Assembly: GCF_001274635.1 (NCBI RefSeq)
Contig: NZ_LBGV01000001.1
Location: forward strand, 2,790,001 to 2,854,000
Length of the DNA stretch: 64,000 nucleotides
From: Persicobacter sp. CCB-QB2
Lineage (GTDB): Bacteria; Bacteroidota; Bacteroidia; Cytophagales; Cyclobacteriaceae
Direction: 5' to 3'
The position numbers and the translations under genes are program-made. Shown here piece after piece: positions 33,615-40,961 of the stretch (position 1 is the first letter of the stretch; each line of letters opens with the position of its first letter). The notes below the pieces were generated by a model. It was not told the origin of the DNA. It saw nothing but the letters and a program-made list of their open reading frames with translations, and did no database searches.

Positions 33615-33836
33615 TAGGCCGGATTATTCATGCTTCCATCCTCTTTTAGCTGCAAGGCGGGAAAAATGAAGGAATAGTCTCCTATTTCGAGTTTTTTCCA
33701 ACGAAGCAGATGAATGAGGAGAAAGCAAGCTTGCCCAAATTTGGGCTATTATAAACTAGAGAAAATAAATTATAATAAACTGAATTCAAGTCGCTTACAC
33801 TTAGTTGATAAATTTAGCGGTGAATAACTCGGGTTA
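33615..33836 (+). repeat. 220-bp TIR repeat, copy 5
   Basis: 222 bp, TAGGCCGGATTATTCATGC to GAATAACTCGGGTTA. It contains the overlapping palindromes GCAAGCTTGC (33725-33734) and GCCCAAATTTGGGC (33733-33746). Immediately follows the DnaA-box cluster. Confidence 0.92.
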
Positions 33837-34033
33837 GGCATGCTCAAATCCTCCTCTAGCGGCAAGGCGGTAAAAATGAAGAGGAAGGTTCCTATTTCGA
33901 GTTTTTTCCAACAAAGCCAATGAAGGAAGGGATAGTAATTTACCCAATTTCGGACCATCAAAATCAACGATAACGAACTGATCATAAACTCCTTGATCAG
34001 CCCCGAGACCTAATAGGTGGGCAATTCGTGTTA
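33834..34033 (+). repeat. 220-bp TIR repeat, copy 6 (diverged, tandem)
   Basis: Directly follows copy 5, sharing its terminal TTA. The left terminal repeat is eroded (TTAGGCATGCTCAAATCC), but the core CCTATTTCGAGTTTTTTCCA is intact. It ends near GCAATTCGTGTTA. Confidence 0.75.
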
Positions 34034-34164
34034 ATTTTTCCCAGACCAGCATATCTCCCTTTAAATTCCAGTACTTTTTCCGTCAGATGGCCGTTAAAAA
34101 AATGAGGTTTTGTATACCCGACAGTTTTTTATACTTTTAATCTACATTGTGCTATTTAAATTAT

Positions 34165-34578
34165 ATGAGAGTTTTAGAGAACAAACCATTCATTTGGATT
34201 GCCTCCACCTTATTGCTTTTGCTTTTATCCTGCATTATTCCTGAAAAAGCCAGTGCACAGGTTTTAACCCCTAATACACAGGCTCCGGGCATGCAGTATT
34301 CGAAAAAGAAAGAAAAGCAAATAAAGAAGGCAGAAAAGAAAAGGCAAAAAGCCTTGAAAAAGGCTCAAAAAGATGGAAAACTATCCAATTCTTTTGATCA
34401 GGCCGTCATTGAAGCTAAAGAAAGGCAGAAGCAGAACGCCATTAAAAGAGCCCGGATGGAAGAAGAAATGAAAAAACCGCAATATTCGGATCCCTCTTAT
34501 TTCGGACATAAAAAGAAACCGAAAAAAAGACCCCCCGGGAAAAAGAAATATTGTAAGGAATGTGAAATGTACCACTAA
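34165..34578 (+). CDS. exported lysine-rich protein of unknown function
   Basis: 137 residues from ATG 34165. A signal peptide (about 1-31, core FIWIASTLLLLLLSCIIPEK) is followed by a lysine/glutamate-rich helical stretch (KKKEKQIKKAEKKRQKALKK) and a basic C-terminus ending CKECEMYH. Likely periplasmic or loosely surface-bound; no domain is recognised. Its stop is 5 bases before the next ATG, suggesting co-transcription. Confidence 0.6.
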   Translation: MRVLENKPFIWIASTLLLLLLSCIIPEKASAQVLTPNTQAPGMQYSKKKEKQIKKAEKKRQKALKKAQKDGKLSNSFDQAVIEAKERQKQNAIKRARMEEEMKKPQYSDPSYFGHKKKPKKRPPGKKKYCKECEMYH

Positions 34579-34583
34579 ATTTT

Positions 34584-35135
34584 ATGCTTAACGTACGCTA
34601 TTCTAATATTGTAGCGACTGCCGAAATTGATGCACAAAAACTGGAAAACCAGCTCCAAAAGCAGCCTTCCTCCAAAACGGAAATGCTTTTTGTGGCTCCA
34701 TTTTGGGCAAAAAAAGCCCTTAGAGATGCAGTGGACAAAGAAAAAGTAGGCGTCATTTTGGACTTTCCCTATGGCAATAGCCGGTCAGAAAGCATTCTGA
34801 CCGGGGCACAAATTGCACTGAAAGAAGGTGCTAAACATGTCGCCATCACTTACCCCTATGGCGCTCATGCTTCCGGGATGAATTGGCCCAAAATTCTTTT
34901 TGCCCAGCTGTCCAAATTAGTGCATTCCAATGAAAGCCTGCTTTGGGTATACCTGGACACCGCTCACCTGCCCGAACCCCTATTGGCACAAGCCCTAAAC
35001 TGGATCAAAAATGCCGGGGTAGACGGAATAATTTTAAGCCAAGATCAGGGAAACCATCCGGTAAATCAGCAAACAATAGATTTTACCCTGCAAACCTTAG
35101 CCCCTCAATTATGGGTGCATTTATTCCAAAAATGA
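34584..35135 (+). CDS. DeoC-like TIM-barrel protein, apparently degenerate
   Basis: 183 residues. VGVILDFPYGNSRSESILTG with the following AQIALKEGAKHVAITY resembles the deoxyribose-phosphate aldolase signature (FPxG, then GAxEIDxVxN), and the rest follows a beta/alpha alternation. However, the catalytic lysine positions of DeoC (in the KV-I-ET and KTSTGF segments) have no recognisable equivalents, and the protein is about 40 residues short. It may be a non-catalytic or divergent member. Probably in one unit with the preceding exported protein. Confidence 0.4.
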   Translation: MLNVRYSNIVATAEIDAQKLENQLQKQPSSKTEMLFVAPFWAKKALRDAVDKEKVGVILDFPYGNSRSESILTGAQIALKEGAKHVAITYPYGAHASGMNWPKILFAQLSKLVHSNESLLWVYLDTAHLPEPLLAQALNWIKNAGVDGIILSQDQGNHPVNQQTIDFTLQTLAPQLWVHLFQK

Positions 35136-35139
35136 CACA

Positions 35140-35175
35140 AAAAACCCCAAGGGAAAAATCCATTGGGGTCTGTAA
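35140..35175. terminator. terminator between DeoC-like gene and small minus-strand gene
   Basis: ACCCCAA pairs with TTGGGGT around a 12-base loop, with A/T-rich flanks that could act on both strands. Confidence 0.55.
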
Positions 35176-35190
35176 AGTCTTTGGGGTAGG

Positions 35191-35370
35191 TTATGCGAAA
35201 GCCTCATTCAGAATGCTTCCGTATTGGTCACCGTATTCGCGATAACACCAGTTTTGAAGAGCTAGTTTTTCCACAGGCACACAATATCCAAGTGCTTTGA
35301 TCAGTTCTTTTCTAAAAAGATAGGGATCGAAGCTTACTTTAGACAAAATAGTCTTGCAATAATTTAGCAT
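35191..35370 (-). CDS. small conserved-type protein (59 residues)
   Basis: Minus-strand ATG at 35370 to TAA at 35191-35193. The protein starts MLNYCKTILSKVSFDPYLFR, continues with a helical KELIKALGY segment, then VEKLALQNWCYREYG, and ends GSILNEAFA. The spaced aromatic and charged residues and the Y-C-K-x-x-L-x-K-V-S-F-D pattern recur in short Bacteroidota proteins that I recall but cannot name. No function known. It sits alone between convergent neighbours. Confidence 0.65.
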   Translation of the reverse strand: MLNYCKTILSKVSFDPYLFRKELIKALGYCVPVEKLALQNWCYREYGDQYGSILNEAFA

Positions 35371-35441
35371 GTTAATAAATTTAGTCCCACCAATGAAGGT
35401 GTTTTAAAAAGATTATTATTTAGGGGATTTAATAAATGTCT

Positions 35442-35449
35442 TACTTTTG
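35442..35449 (+). promoter_or_regulatory. -7 promoter box for the BatD-like gene
   Basis: TACTTTTG matches TAnnTTTG, 29 bases before the ATG at 35479. Confidence 0.6.
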
Positions 35450-35478
35450 TAAGAACTCAAAAAAGTAATTGTTTTTGC

Positions 35479-36960
35479 ATGCGCTGTAATTCAAAAATAT
35501 CTTATGTACTTTTTCTGGTAGGATTGATGCTTCTACCGCAGTATACGATGGCACAGGATGAAAAGGTTTCAATCATTTTGGGATCTTCCGACATCGGTAT
35601 GAATCAAATGTACACCATTACCATTCAGGTAGAGAATGGAAGGCTAAAAGGATACTCGGACTTCCCTGAAATTGAAGGGTTTGTCATGAGAGGAACTTCC
35701 TCTTCCAGTTCCACCAACATCGTGAACGGGCAAATATCCTCCACCCAAAAACTTACTCAAAACTATGCCCCCATGCGGGAAGGGACTTACCGGCTCTCGG
35801 CCTTTGAAATGACGGTAAATAATCAAAAGATTTCCTCCCCGGGCGGCACGATCAAAGTTGGCCCTGCCAAACAACAAAGTCGCCAGCGAGGATTTGATCC
35901 TTTTGGAGATCCTTTTGGGCGTGACCCCTTCGATGATTTTTTTGGTCGAAACAACAGCCAGCCGCAGGAATTTGTGGACGTAAAAGAGGATGCCTTTTTT
36001 GCTTTGTCTACCAGCAAAGAGGAGGTCTATGTCGGGGAAGGCTTTAACTTAAGCCTGGCCTTTTATGTGGCAGCCAATAACCGCGCCCCTATGGACTTCT
36101 ATCAGCTTCCCGAGCAGGTGGCCGAGATGACCAAGAAGATCAAACCAGCTAACTGTTGGGAGGAGAACTTTAATATTGACCGCGTACAGGGCGTTCCGGT
36201 CACCATCAACGGCAAAACCTATACCCAGTACAAATTGTATCAGGCGACTTATTTCCCTTTGAATACCGGAGAAATTGATTTCCCTTCATTGGAATTGAAA
36301 ATGATCAAGTACAAGGTGGCCAAGCAACAGTCCTTTTTTGGCAGAAATCGAAAAGAAGATTTTAAATCTTTCCGTTCCAGATCCAAAAAAGTAAAAGTAA
36401 AGGAGCTTCCTGATCATCCACTCAAAGACAAAGTGGCGGTAGGCCGATACCGATTAACGGATAAATTAAGCCTGAAAGAACTGGATGCCGGTAAAAGTTT
36501 TGAATATGCATTTACCGTATCCGGCAGAGGCAATATTGCCGCCATTGATCAACCGATACAGGCAGATAATAAAGACATTGAATTTTACCCCCCCAACATT
36601 CGTCAGAATATCAACCGGAATAACAACCGAGTGACAGGTTCCAAAACCTTCACTTTCTATGGTATTCCGCGCGAACCGGGCGAGTACAACTTGGGTGACT
36701 TCTTCCAGTGGATTTACTTTGATCCGGACAAGGAAACCTATGACACCCTTCGTCCAAAGGAAACCATCAAAGTCACCGGGAAAAGCCAACAGTTCCTGAC
36801 GATTGAATCTAATCAGCTGGGAAGTTTCTATGACAAAATCAATTTAGAAAGCAATGATTTAAAACCATTGCAATCGCCTAATTATTGGAGATGGATCGGG
36901 AACACCCTCATCCTGCTATTAATGGGAACCATGGCATTTTTCCTGATTCGGAAGCCGTAG
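35479..36960 (+). CDS. BatD-like envelope protein
   Basis: 493 residues. Signal peptide (core VLFLVGLMLLPQYTMAQ), periplasmic beta-domain region with FALSTSKEEVYVGEGFNLSL (BatD-type repeat start), VTINGKTYTQYKLYQATYFP, and a C-terminal membrane helix (NTLILLLMGTMAFFLIRK). Such proteins accompany the BatABC von Willebrand-type complexes linked to aerotolerance, but no batA/B/C genes are nearby. Its stop (TAG) coincides with the start of repeat copy 7. The family call is firm; the role is inferred. Confidence 0.82.
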   Translation: MRCNSKISYVLFLVGLMLLPQYTMAQDEKVSIILGSSDIGMNQMYTITIQVENGRLKGYSDFPEIEGFVMRGTSSSSSTNIVNGQISSTQKLTQNYAPMREGTYRLSAFEMTVNNQKISSPGGTIKVGPAKQQSRQRGFDPFGDPFGRDPFDDFFGRNNSQPQEFVDVKEDAFFALSTSKEEVYVGEGFNLSLAFYVAANNRAPMDFYQLPEQVAEMTKKIKPANCWEENFNIDRVQGVPVTINGKTYTQYKLYQATYFPLNTGEIDFPSLELKMIKYKVAKQQSFFGRNRKEDFKSFRSRSKKVKVKELPDHPLKDKVAVGRYRLTDKLSLKELDAGKSFEYAFTVSGRGNIAAIDQPIQADNKDIEFYPPNIRQNINRNNNRVTGSKTFTFYGIPREPGEYNLGDFFQWIYFDPDKETYDTLRPKETIKVTGKSQQFLTIESNQLGSFYDKINLESNDLKPLQSPNYWRWIGNTLILLLMGTMAFFLIRKP

Positions 36961-37174
36961 ACCGAAATATTCATAGTTAAATCCTCCATGACCTGTAAGG
37001 CGGAAAATAAGGAAGGAATTTTTCCTATTTCGAGTTTTTTCCAATGAAGCAGATGAAGGAGGAGAAGGCAAGCGCAGCCCAATTTGGCTGATTGATAAAT
37101 TAGCTAACCAGTAAAACAAATTGATAATGAGCTCCTTGGCATAAAACCTAAGTCAGACTGTGAATAATTCGGCA
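36958..37174 (+). repeat. 220-bp TIR repeat, copy 7
   Basis: About 217 bp, from TAGACCGAAATATTCATAG to TGAATAATTCGGCA. The first three bases are the stop codon of the BatD-like gene. Core CCTATTTCGAGTTTTTTCCA is intact. Confidence 0.82.
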
Positions 37175-37239
37175 CAGCACCTTGAACACCAGGCCTTCGG
37201 GCCAATGAACGCACACATAAAAATTTAAGCATTTCGACC

Positions 37240-38334
37240 ATGGGAAATATTTTTGGACGAAAATTTCGCATCACTACCTTTGGGGAATCCCACGGCAGAG
37301 GGTTAGGCGTCACGATAGACGGATGTCCTGCCGGAGTTCCCATTGATGAGGAATACATTCAGACGGAATTAGATCGCCGTCGCCCGGGTCAGTCAAAAAT
37401 CACCACTCAACGCAAAGAGGGAGATAAAGTGGAAATTCTTTCGGGAGTTTTTGAAGGACTGAGCACCGGCACGCCAATTGGCATGATCATCATGAATCAG
37501 GATCAGAAGAGCAAAGATTATTCGCATATCGCAGAATCTTTCCGTCCTTCCCATGCCGATTTCACCTATCATGAAAAATATGGCCATCGCGATTACCGTG
37601 GTGGGGGGCGTAGTTCTGCCCGGGAAACTGCCGCCAGAGTAGCGGCAGGAGCCGTTGCCAAGAAAATGTTGGCTCATTTTGGTATAGATTTCAAAGCCTG
37701 GGTTTCTCAGGTAGGCCCACTGAAGCTGGATAATCATTACCAGGCGCTGGATCTTTCCGCCATTGAATCCAATATCGTTCGCTGCCCGGACGGGAATATG
37801 GCTGAAAAAATGATCGAGCTGATTGACGATACCCGTAAAAAGCGGGATACCATCGGCGGCGTCGTTTCTGCTGTAATTTCCGGAGTTCCTGTAGGACTGG
37901 GAGAGCCGGTGTTTGATCGTTTAAATGCCGAATTAGGCAAAGCCATGTTAAGCATTAATGCGGCCAAAGGTTTTGAATATGGCAGCGGATTCGAGGGGGT
38001 GAGCATGTATGGTTCGGAGCACAATGATAAATTCTTCACGGATGAAAATGGGCAGGTAAAAACTGAAACCAACTACTCCGGTGGTATTCAGGGAGGCATC
38101 TCCAATGGACAGGATATTTTCTTCCGGGTAGCTTTCAAGCCGGTGGCCACCATTATGATTGATCAGGAAAGCATTGATATACACGGCGAAGCCGTAACGG
38201 TCAGCGGAAAAGGAAGACATGACCCCTGCGTGGTCCCAAGAGCCGTTCCCATAGTAGAAGCCATGGCCGCCTTGGTCATTGCAGATCATTTCATGCTGAA
38301 CCAATCTACACGTTTGGATCAGTTAAAAGCCTGA
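37240..38334 (+). CDS. aroC: chorismate synthase
   Basis: 364 residues, matching the family length. It converts 5-enolpyruvylshikimate 3-phosphate to chorismate with reduced FMN. Visible: N-terminal [18 protein letters not shown], the [11 protein letters not shown] segment, [20 protein letters not shown] and the C-terminal [19 protein letters not shown]. The gene is monocistronic, between repeat copy 7 and a terminator. Confidence 0.97.
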   Translation: MGNIFGRKFRITTFGESHGRGLGVTIDGCPAGVPIDEEYIQTELDRRRPGQSKITTQRKEGDKVEILSGVFEGLSTGTPIGMIIMNQDQKSKDYSHIAESFRPSHADFTYHEKYGHRDYRGGGRSSARETAARVAAGAVAKKMLAHFGIDFKAWVSQVGPLKLDNHYQALDLSAIESNIVRCPDGNMAEKMIELIDDTRKKRDTIGGVVSAVISGVPVGLGEPVFDRLNAELGKAMLSINAAKGFEYGSGFEGVSMYGSEHNDKFFTDENGQVKTETNYSGGIQGGISNGQDIFFRVAFKPVATIMIDQESIDIHGEAVTVSGKGRHDPCVVPRAVPIVEAMAALVIADHFMLNQSTRLDQLKA

Positions 38335-38335
38335 T

Positions 38336-38372
38336 AAAAAAGGGAGCTATCTTAAAATGGCTCCCCTTTTTG
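38336..38372 (+). terminator. terminator of aroC
   Basis: AAAAAGGGAGC pairs with GCTCCCCTTTTT shortly after the stop, T-rich tail. Confidence 0.75.
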
Positions 38373-38508
38373 TTTAAAAACAGGGCTTTATTGGATTCTT
38401 CCAAAAATGTTTGGAAAGCCCGGTGGTATTGCGTAAAATCAGCGTCCCTGAAAGGGCCTTGGTCTTTTTGAGGCATATTTATTAGTTATTACATTCCCCT
38501 TTTTTTAG

Positions 38509-39840
38509 ATGTTCAAAAAAATCCCACTACATAGCCAGATCTTTTTAGGTTTAATTCTGGGCCTGGTCGTAGGCTTAACCTTTATTTTCACCAATGTTCC
38601 GCAATGGATCACCCTGGAGCTAATAAAGCCGATAGGTGAAATATTTGTGCGCGCACTGAAAATGGTGGCGGCGCCACTGGTCATTGCATCCCTGATTTGT
38701 GGTATCGCTAACCTGAGTGATATTTCCAAGCTTAGCCGTATGGGCACCAAAACCATTGGTATTTATATCCTGACCACCACCTTTGCCATTACCATCGGTT
38801 TGGTCACGGTTAATTTACTACAGCCGGGTAAGCTAATTTCCCCTAAAACCCGCTCAGATATTGAAGCCAAATATTCACAGGATGTTAAGGCTAAAAAAGA
38901 ACAGGCAGAAGAAGTTAAAGAACAATTGGTCTTGCAGCCATTAATTGAAATGGTGCCGGAAAACTTTGTAAAAGCAGCTTCGGAAAACAGCCGGATGTTA
39001 CAGGTAGTTTTCTTTGCCGTATTATTCGGTGTGGCTTTATTAAAAATTCCGGAAAATAAACGCAGCCCGGTAGTCGCCTTTTTTGATGGACTCAACCATG
39101 TGGTGCTCAAGATTATTGACTTTATCATGATCATTTCTCCATACGGGGTATTTTCTTTGATCTGTACTTTATTGGTGGAAGTGGCCGGAGATGATCCTAA
39201 CAAGGTTTGGGGAATCCTCAAGTCTCTTGGTTTTTATGCCCTGACGGTTATCATCGGCTTGCTGATCATGGTATTGGTGGTATACCCCATGCTATTGAGG
39301 ATCTTTACCCGAAAAAATTTCAGCTATAAAGCATTCTTCAAAGGCATTGAAAGAGCCTTGCTTTTAGCTTTCAGCTCCAGCTCTTCAGCGGCAGCCCTTC
39401 CGATCACTATTGAGTGTGTAGAAAAAGAATTTGGGGTATCAGAAGAGGTGAGCTCCTTTGTTTTGCCACTAGGCGCTACGATGAATATGGATGGCACTTC
39501 CCTTTATCAGGCAGTGGCGGCAGTATTTATCTCCCATGCTTTGGGCTATGATCTGAGCCTTGGTCAACAATTGACCATTGTTTTCACCGCCCTATTGGCC
39601 TCAATCGGCTCTGCGGCAGTTCCTGGCGCTGGACTGATTATGCTATTGATCATTTTGGAATCAATCGGAGTTCCTTCTGCCGGTTTGGCACTTGTTTTAG
39701 GCCCGGACAGAATTTTGGACATGTGCCGTACGGCTGTCAATGTAACTGGAGATGCGACCGTTTCCATGATTATTGCCACTACCGAAGGAGAAAAATTAAA
39801 GATACTGGAAGACAAAAAGGAAACGGTAGAAGTAGAATAA
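38509..39840 (+). CDS. dicarboxylate/amino acid:cation symporter (DAACS family)
   Basis: 443 residues, eight membrane helices plus two hairpins. The HP1 serine-rich motif AFSSSSSAAALPIT, the unwound TM7 segment NMDGTSLY and the TM8 GPDRILDMCRTAVNVTGD all match GltP/DctA/GltPh. It takes up glutamate, aspartate or C4-dicarboxylates with sodium or protons. The charged insert near residues 110-150 (ending in LVLQPLIEMVP) is typical of Bacteroidota members. Confidence 0.93.
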   Translation: MFKKIPLHSQIFLGLILGLVVGLTFIFTNVPQWITLELIKPIGEIFVRALKMVAAPLVIASLICGIANLSDISKLSRMGTKTIGIYILTTTFAITIGLVTVNLLQPGKLISPKTRSDIEAKYSQDVKAKKEQAEEVKEQLVLQPLIEMVPENFVKAASENSRMLQVVFFAVLFGVALLKIPENKRSPVVAFFDGLNHVVLKIIDFIMIISPYGVFSLICTLLVEVAGDDPNKVWGILKSLGFYALTVIIGLLIMVLVVYPMLLRIFTRKNFSYKAFFKGIERALLLAFSSSSSAAALPITIECVEKEFGVSEEVSSFVLPLGATMNMDGTSLYQAVAAVFISHALGYDLSLGQQLTIVFTALLASIGSAAVPGAGLIMLLIILESIGVPSAGLALVLGPDRILDMCRTAVNVTGDATVSMIIATTEGEKLKILEDKKETVEVE

Positions 39841-39892
39841 GTCAATGGCAATAAATGTCGGTGGCATAACCGATTAAGGCCAAAATATTGCT

Positions 39893-39900
39893 TAGATTTG
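39893..39900 (+). promoter_or_regulatory. -7 promoter box for nfu
   Basis: TAGATTTG matches TAnnTTTG, 24 bases before the ATG. Confidence 0.6.
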
Positions 39901-39924
39901 TATTAAAATAGAACATTCATAACC

Positions 39925-40533
39925 ATGGAAAATAACCAAGGATACGATCGCGATAAAATGTACGAAAAGGTGGTGACCATTTATTTGGAAGCCAACCCTA
40001 ACCCTAATTCTTTGAAGTTTGTCACCAGTATGATGCTGGTGGATGGGATGGAACAATACGATTTTTCTGATATGGAAAATGCAGCCCCATGCCCTTTAGC
40101 GCAGGAATTATTTGGTTTCCCATTTGTGGAGCGCGTTTTTATTAGTTCCAACTTCATTACCATTTCCAAATCTGCGGAGGTAAACTGGGAAGAAGTGCAG
40201 GGCGCATTAAAAGACCATATCATTGATTATTTACAATCCGGTAAAGAGCTTTTCTCCAAAGAAGCATTGGCCGCACAGGAAGTCTCCAAAGGGGAAGAAA
40301 CTGAGATTGAAGGAAAAATCAAGATGATTTTGGATGAGTATATTCGTCCGGCTGTGGAATCAGACGGCGGGGCAATCACTTTCCATTCTTTCCAAAATGG
40401 CGTGGTAAAAGTATTATTACAAGGAGCGTGCTCAGGCTGCCCGTCTTCGACCATTACTTTGAAACAGGGTATTGAGAACTTATTGAAGCATCAGCTTCCG
40501 GAAGTTCAGTCCGTAGAGGCGGTAGGAGTTTAA
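39925..40533 (+). CDS. NifU-like Fe-S scaffold/carrier (Nfu type)
   Basis: 202 residues in two domains: an N-terminal Nfu-N domain (residues about 14-110, with YLEANPNPNSLKFVTS) and a C-terminal NifU domain with the cluster ligands GACSGCPSS, C169 and C172. Nfu proteins deliver 4Fe-4S clusters to target enzymes. It is monocistronic. Its stop codon TAA (40531-40533) is the first three bases of repeat copy 8. Confidence 0.92.
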   Translation: MENNQGYDRDKMYEKVVTIYLEANPNPNSLKFVTSMMLVDGMEQYDFSDMENAAPCPLAQELFGFPFVERVFISSNFITISKSAEVNWEEVQGALKDHIIDYLQSGKELFSKEALAAQEVSKGEETEIEGKIKMILDEYIRPAVESDGGAITFHSFQNGVVKVLLQGACSGCPSSTITLKQGIENLLKHQLPEVQSVEAVGV

Positions 40534-40752
40534 CCCGAATTATTCACCGCTAAATTAATCGACTAAGCATAAGCGGCTTATTTTTAGTTCGTTATAATTT
40601 ATTTTCTTTAGTTTATAATTGTCCAAATTTGGACAAGCTTGCTTTCTCCTCATTCATCTGTTTTGTTGGAAAAAACTCGAAATAGGAAACTATTCCTTCA
40701 TTTTTTCCGCCTTACAGCTAAACGAGGATTTAAGCCTGAATAATCCGGGTTA
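40531..40752 (-). repeat. 220-bp TIR repeat, copy 8
   Basis: 222 bp in inverse orientation: TAACCCGAATTATTCACCGC to GAATAATCCGGGTTA, both termini close to the consensus. It starts exactly at the nfu stop codon. Confidence 0.95.
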
Positions 40753-40768
40753 AAAAATATATTGCTAA

Positions 40769-40806
40769 GAAAAATCCTCCCTGAACTTCATCAGGGAGGA
40801 TTTTTT
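40769..40806. terminator. bidirectional terminator between nfu and the oligopeptidase gene
   Basis: AAAAATCCTCCCTGA, loop, TCAGGGAGGATTTTTT: a long GC stem with T-runs on both strands. It serves convergent genes flanked by repeat copies 8 and 9. Confidence 0.85.
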
Positions 40807-40830
40807 GTATTCAACCATTTGCAAACTGCC

Positions 40831-40961
40831 GGGCCCGAATTTGGGCGAGCTTGCTTTCTCCTCTTTTTCAGCTTTGATGGGAAAAACTCGAAATAAGAAA
40901 AATCCCTCCATTACTCCCCCTAGCAGCTAAACGAGGACTTCAGCAGGAGTAAATCTGGCTA
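40831..40961 (-). repeat. 220-bp TIR repeat, copy 9 (partial)
   Basis: The central and right parts are present (GCCCGAATTTGGGCGAGC, GAAAAACTCGAAATAAGAAA, right end AAATCTGGCTA); the left 80 or so bases are absent. Its right end supplies the TAG stop codon (minus strand, 40959-40961) of the oligopeptidase gene. Confidence 0.8.
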
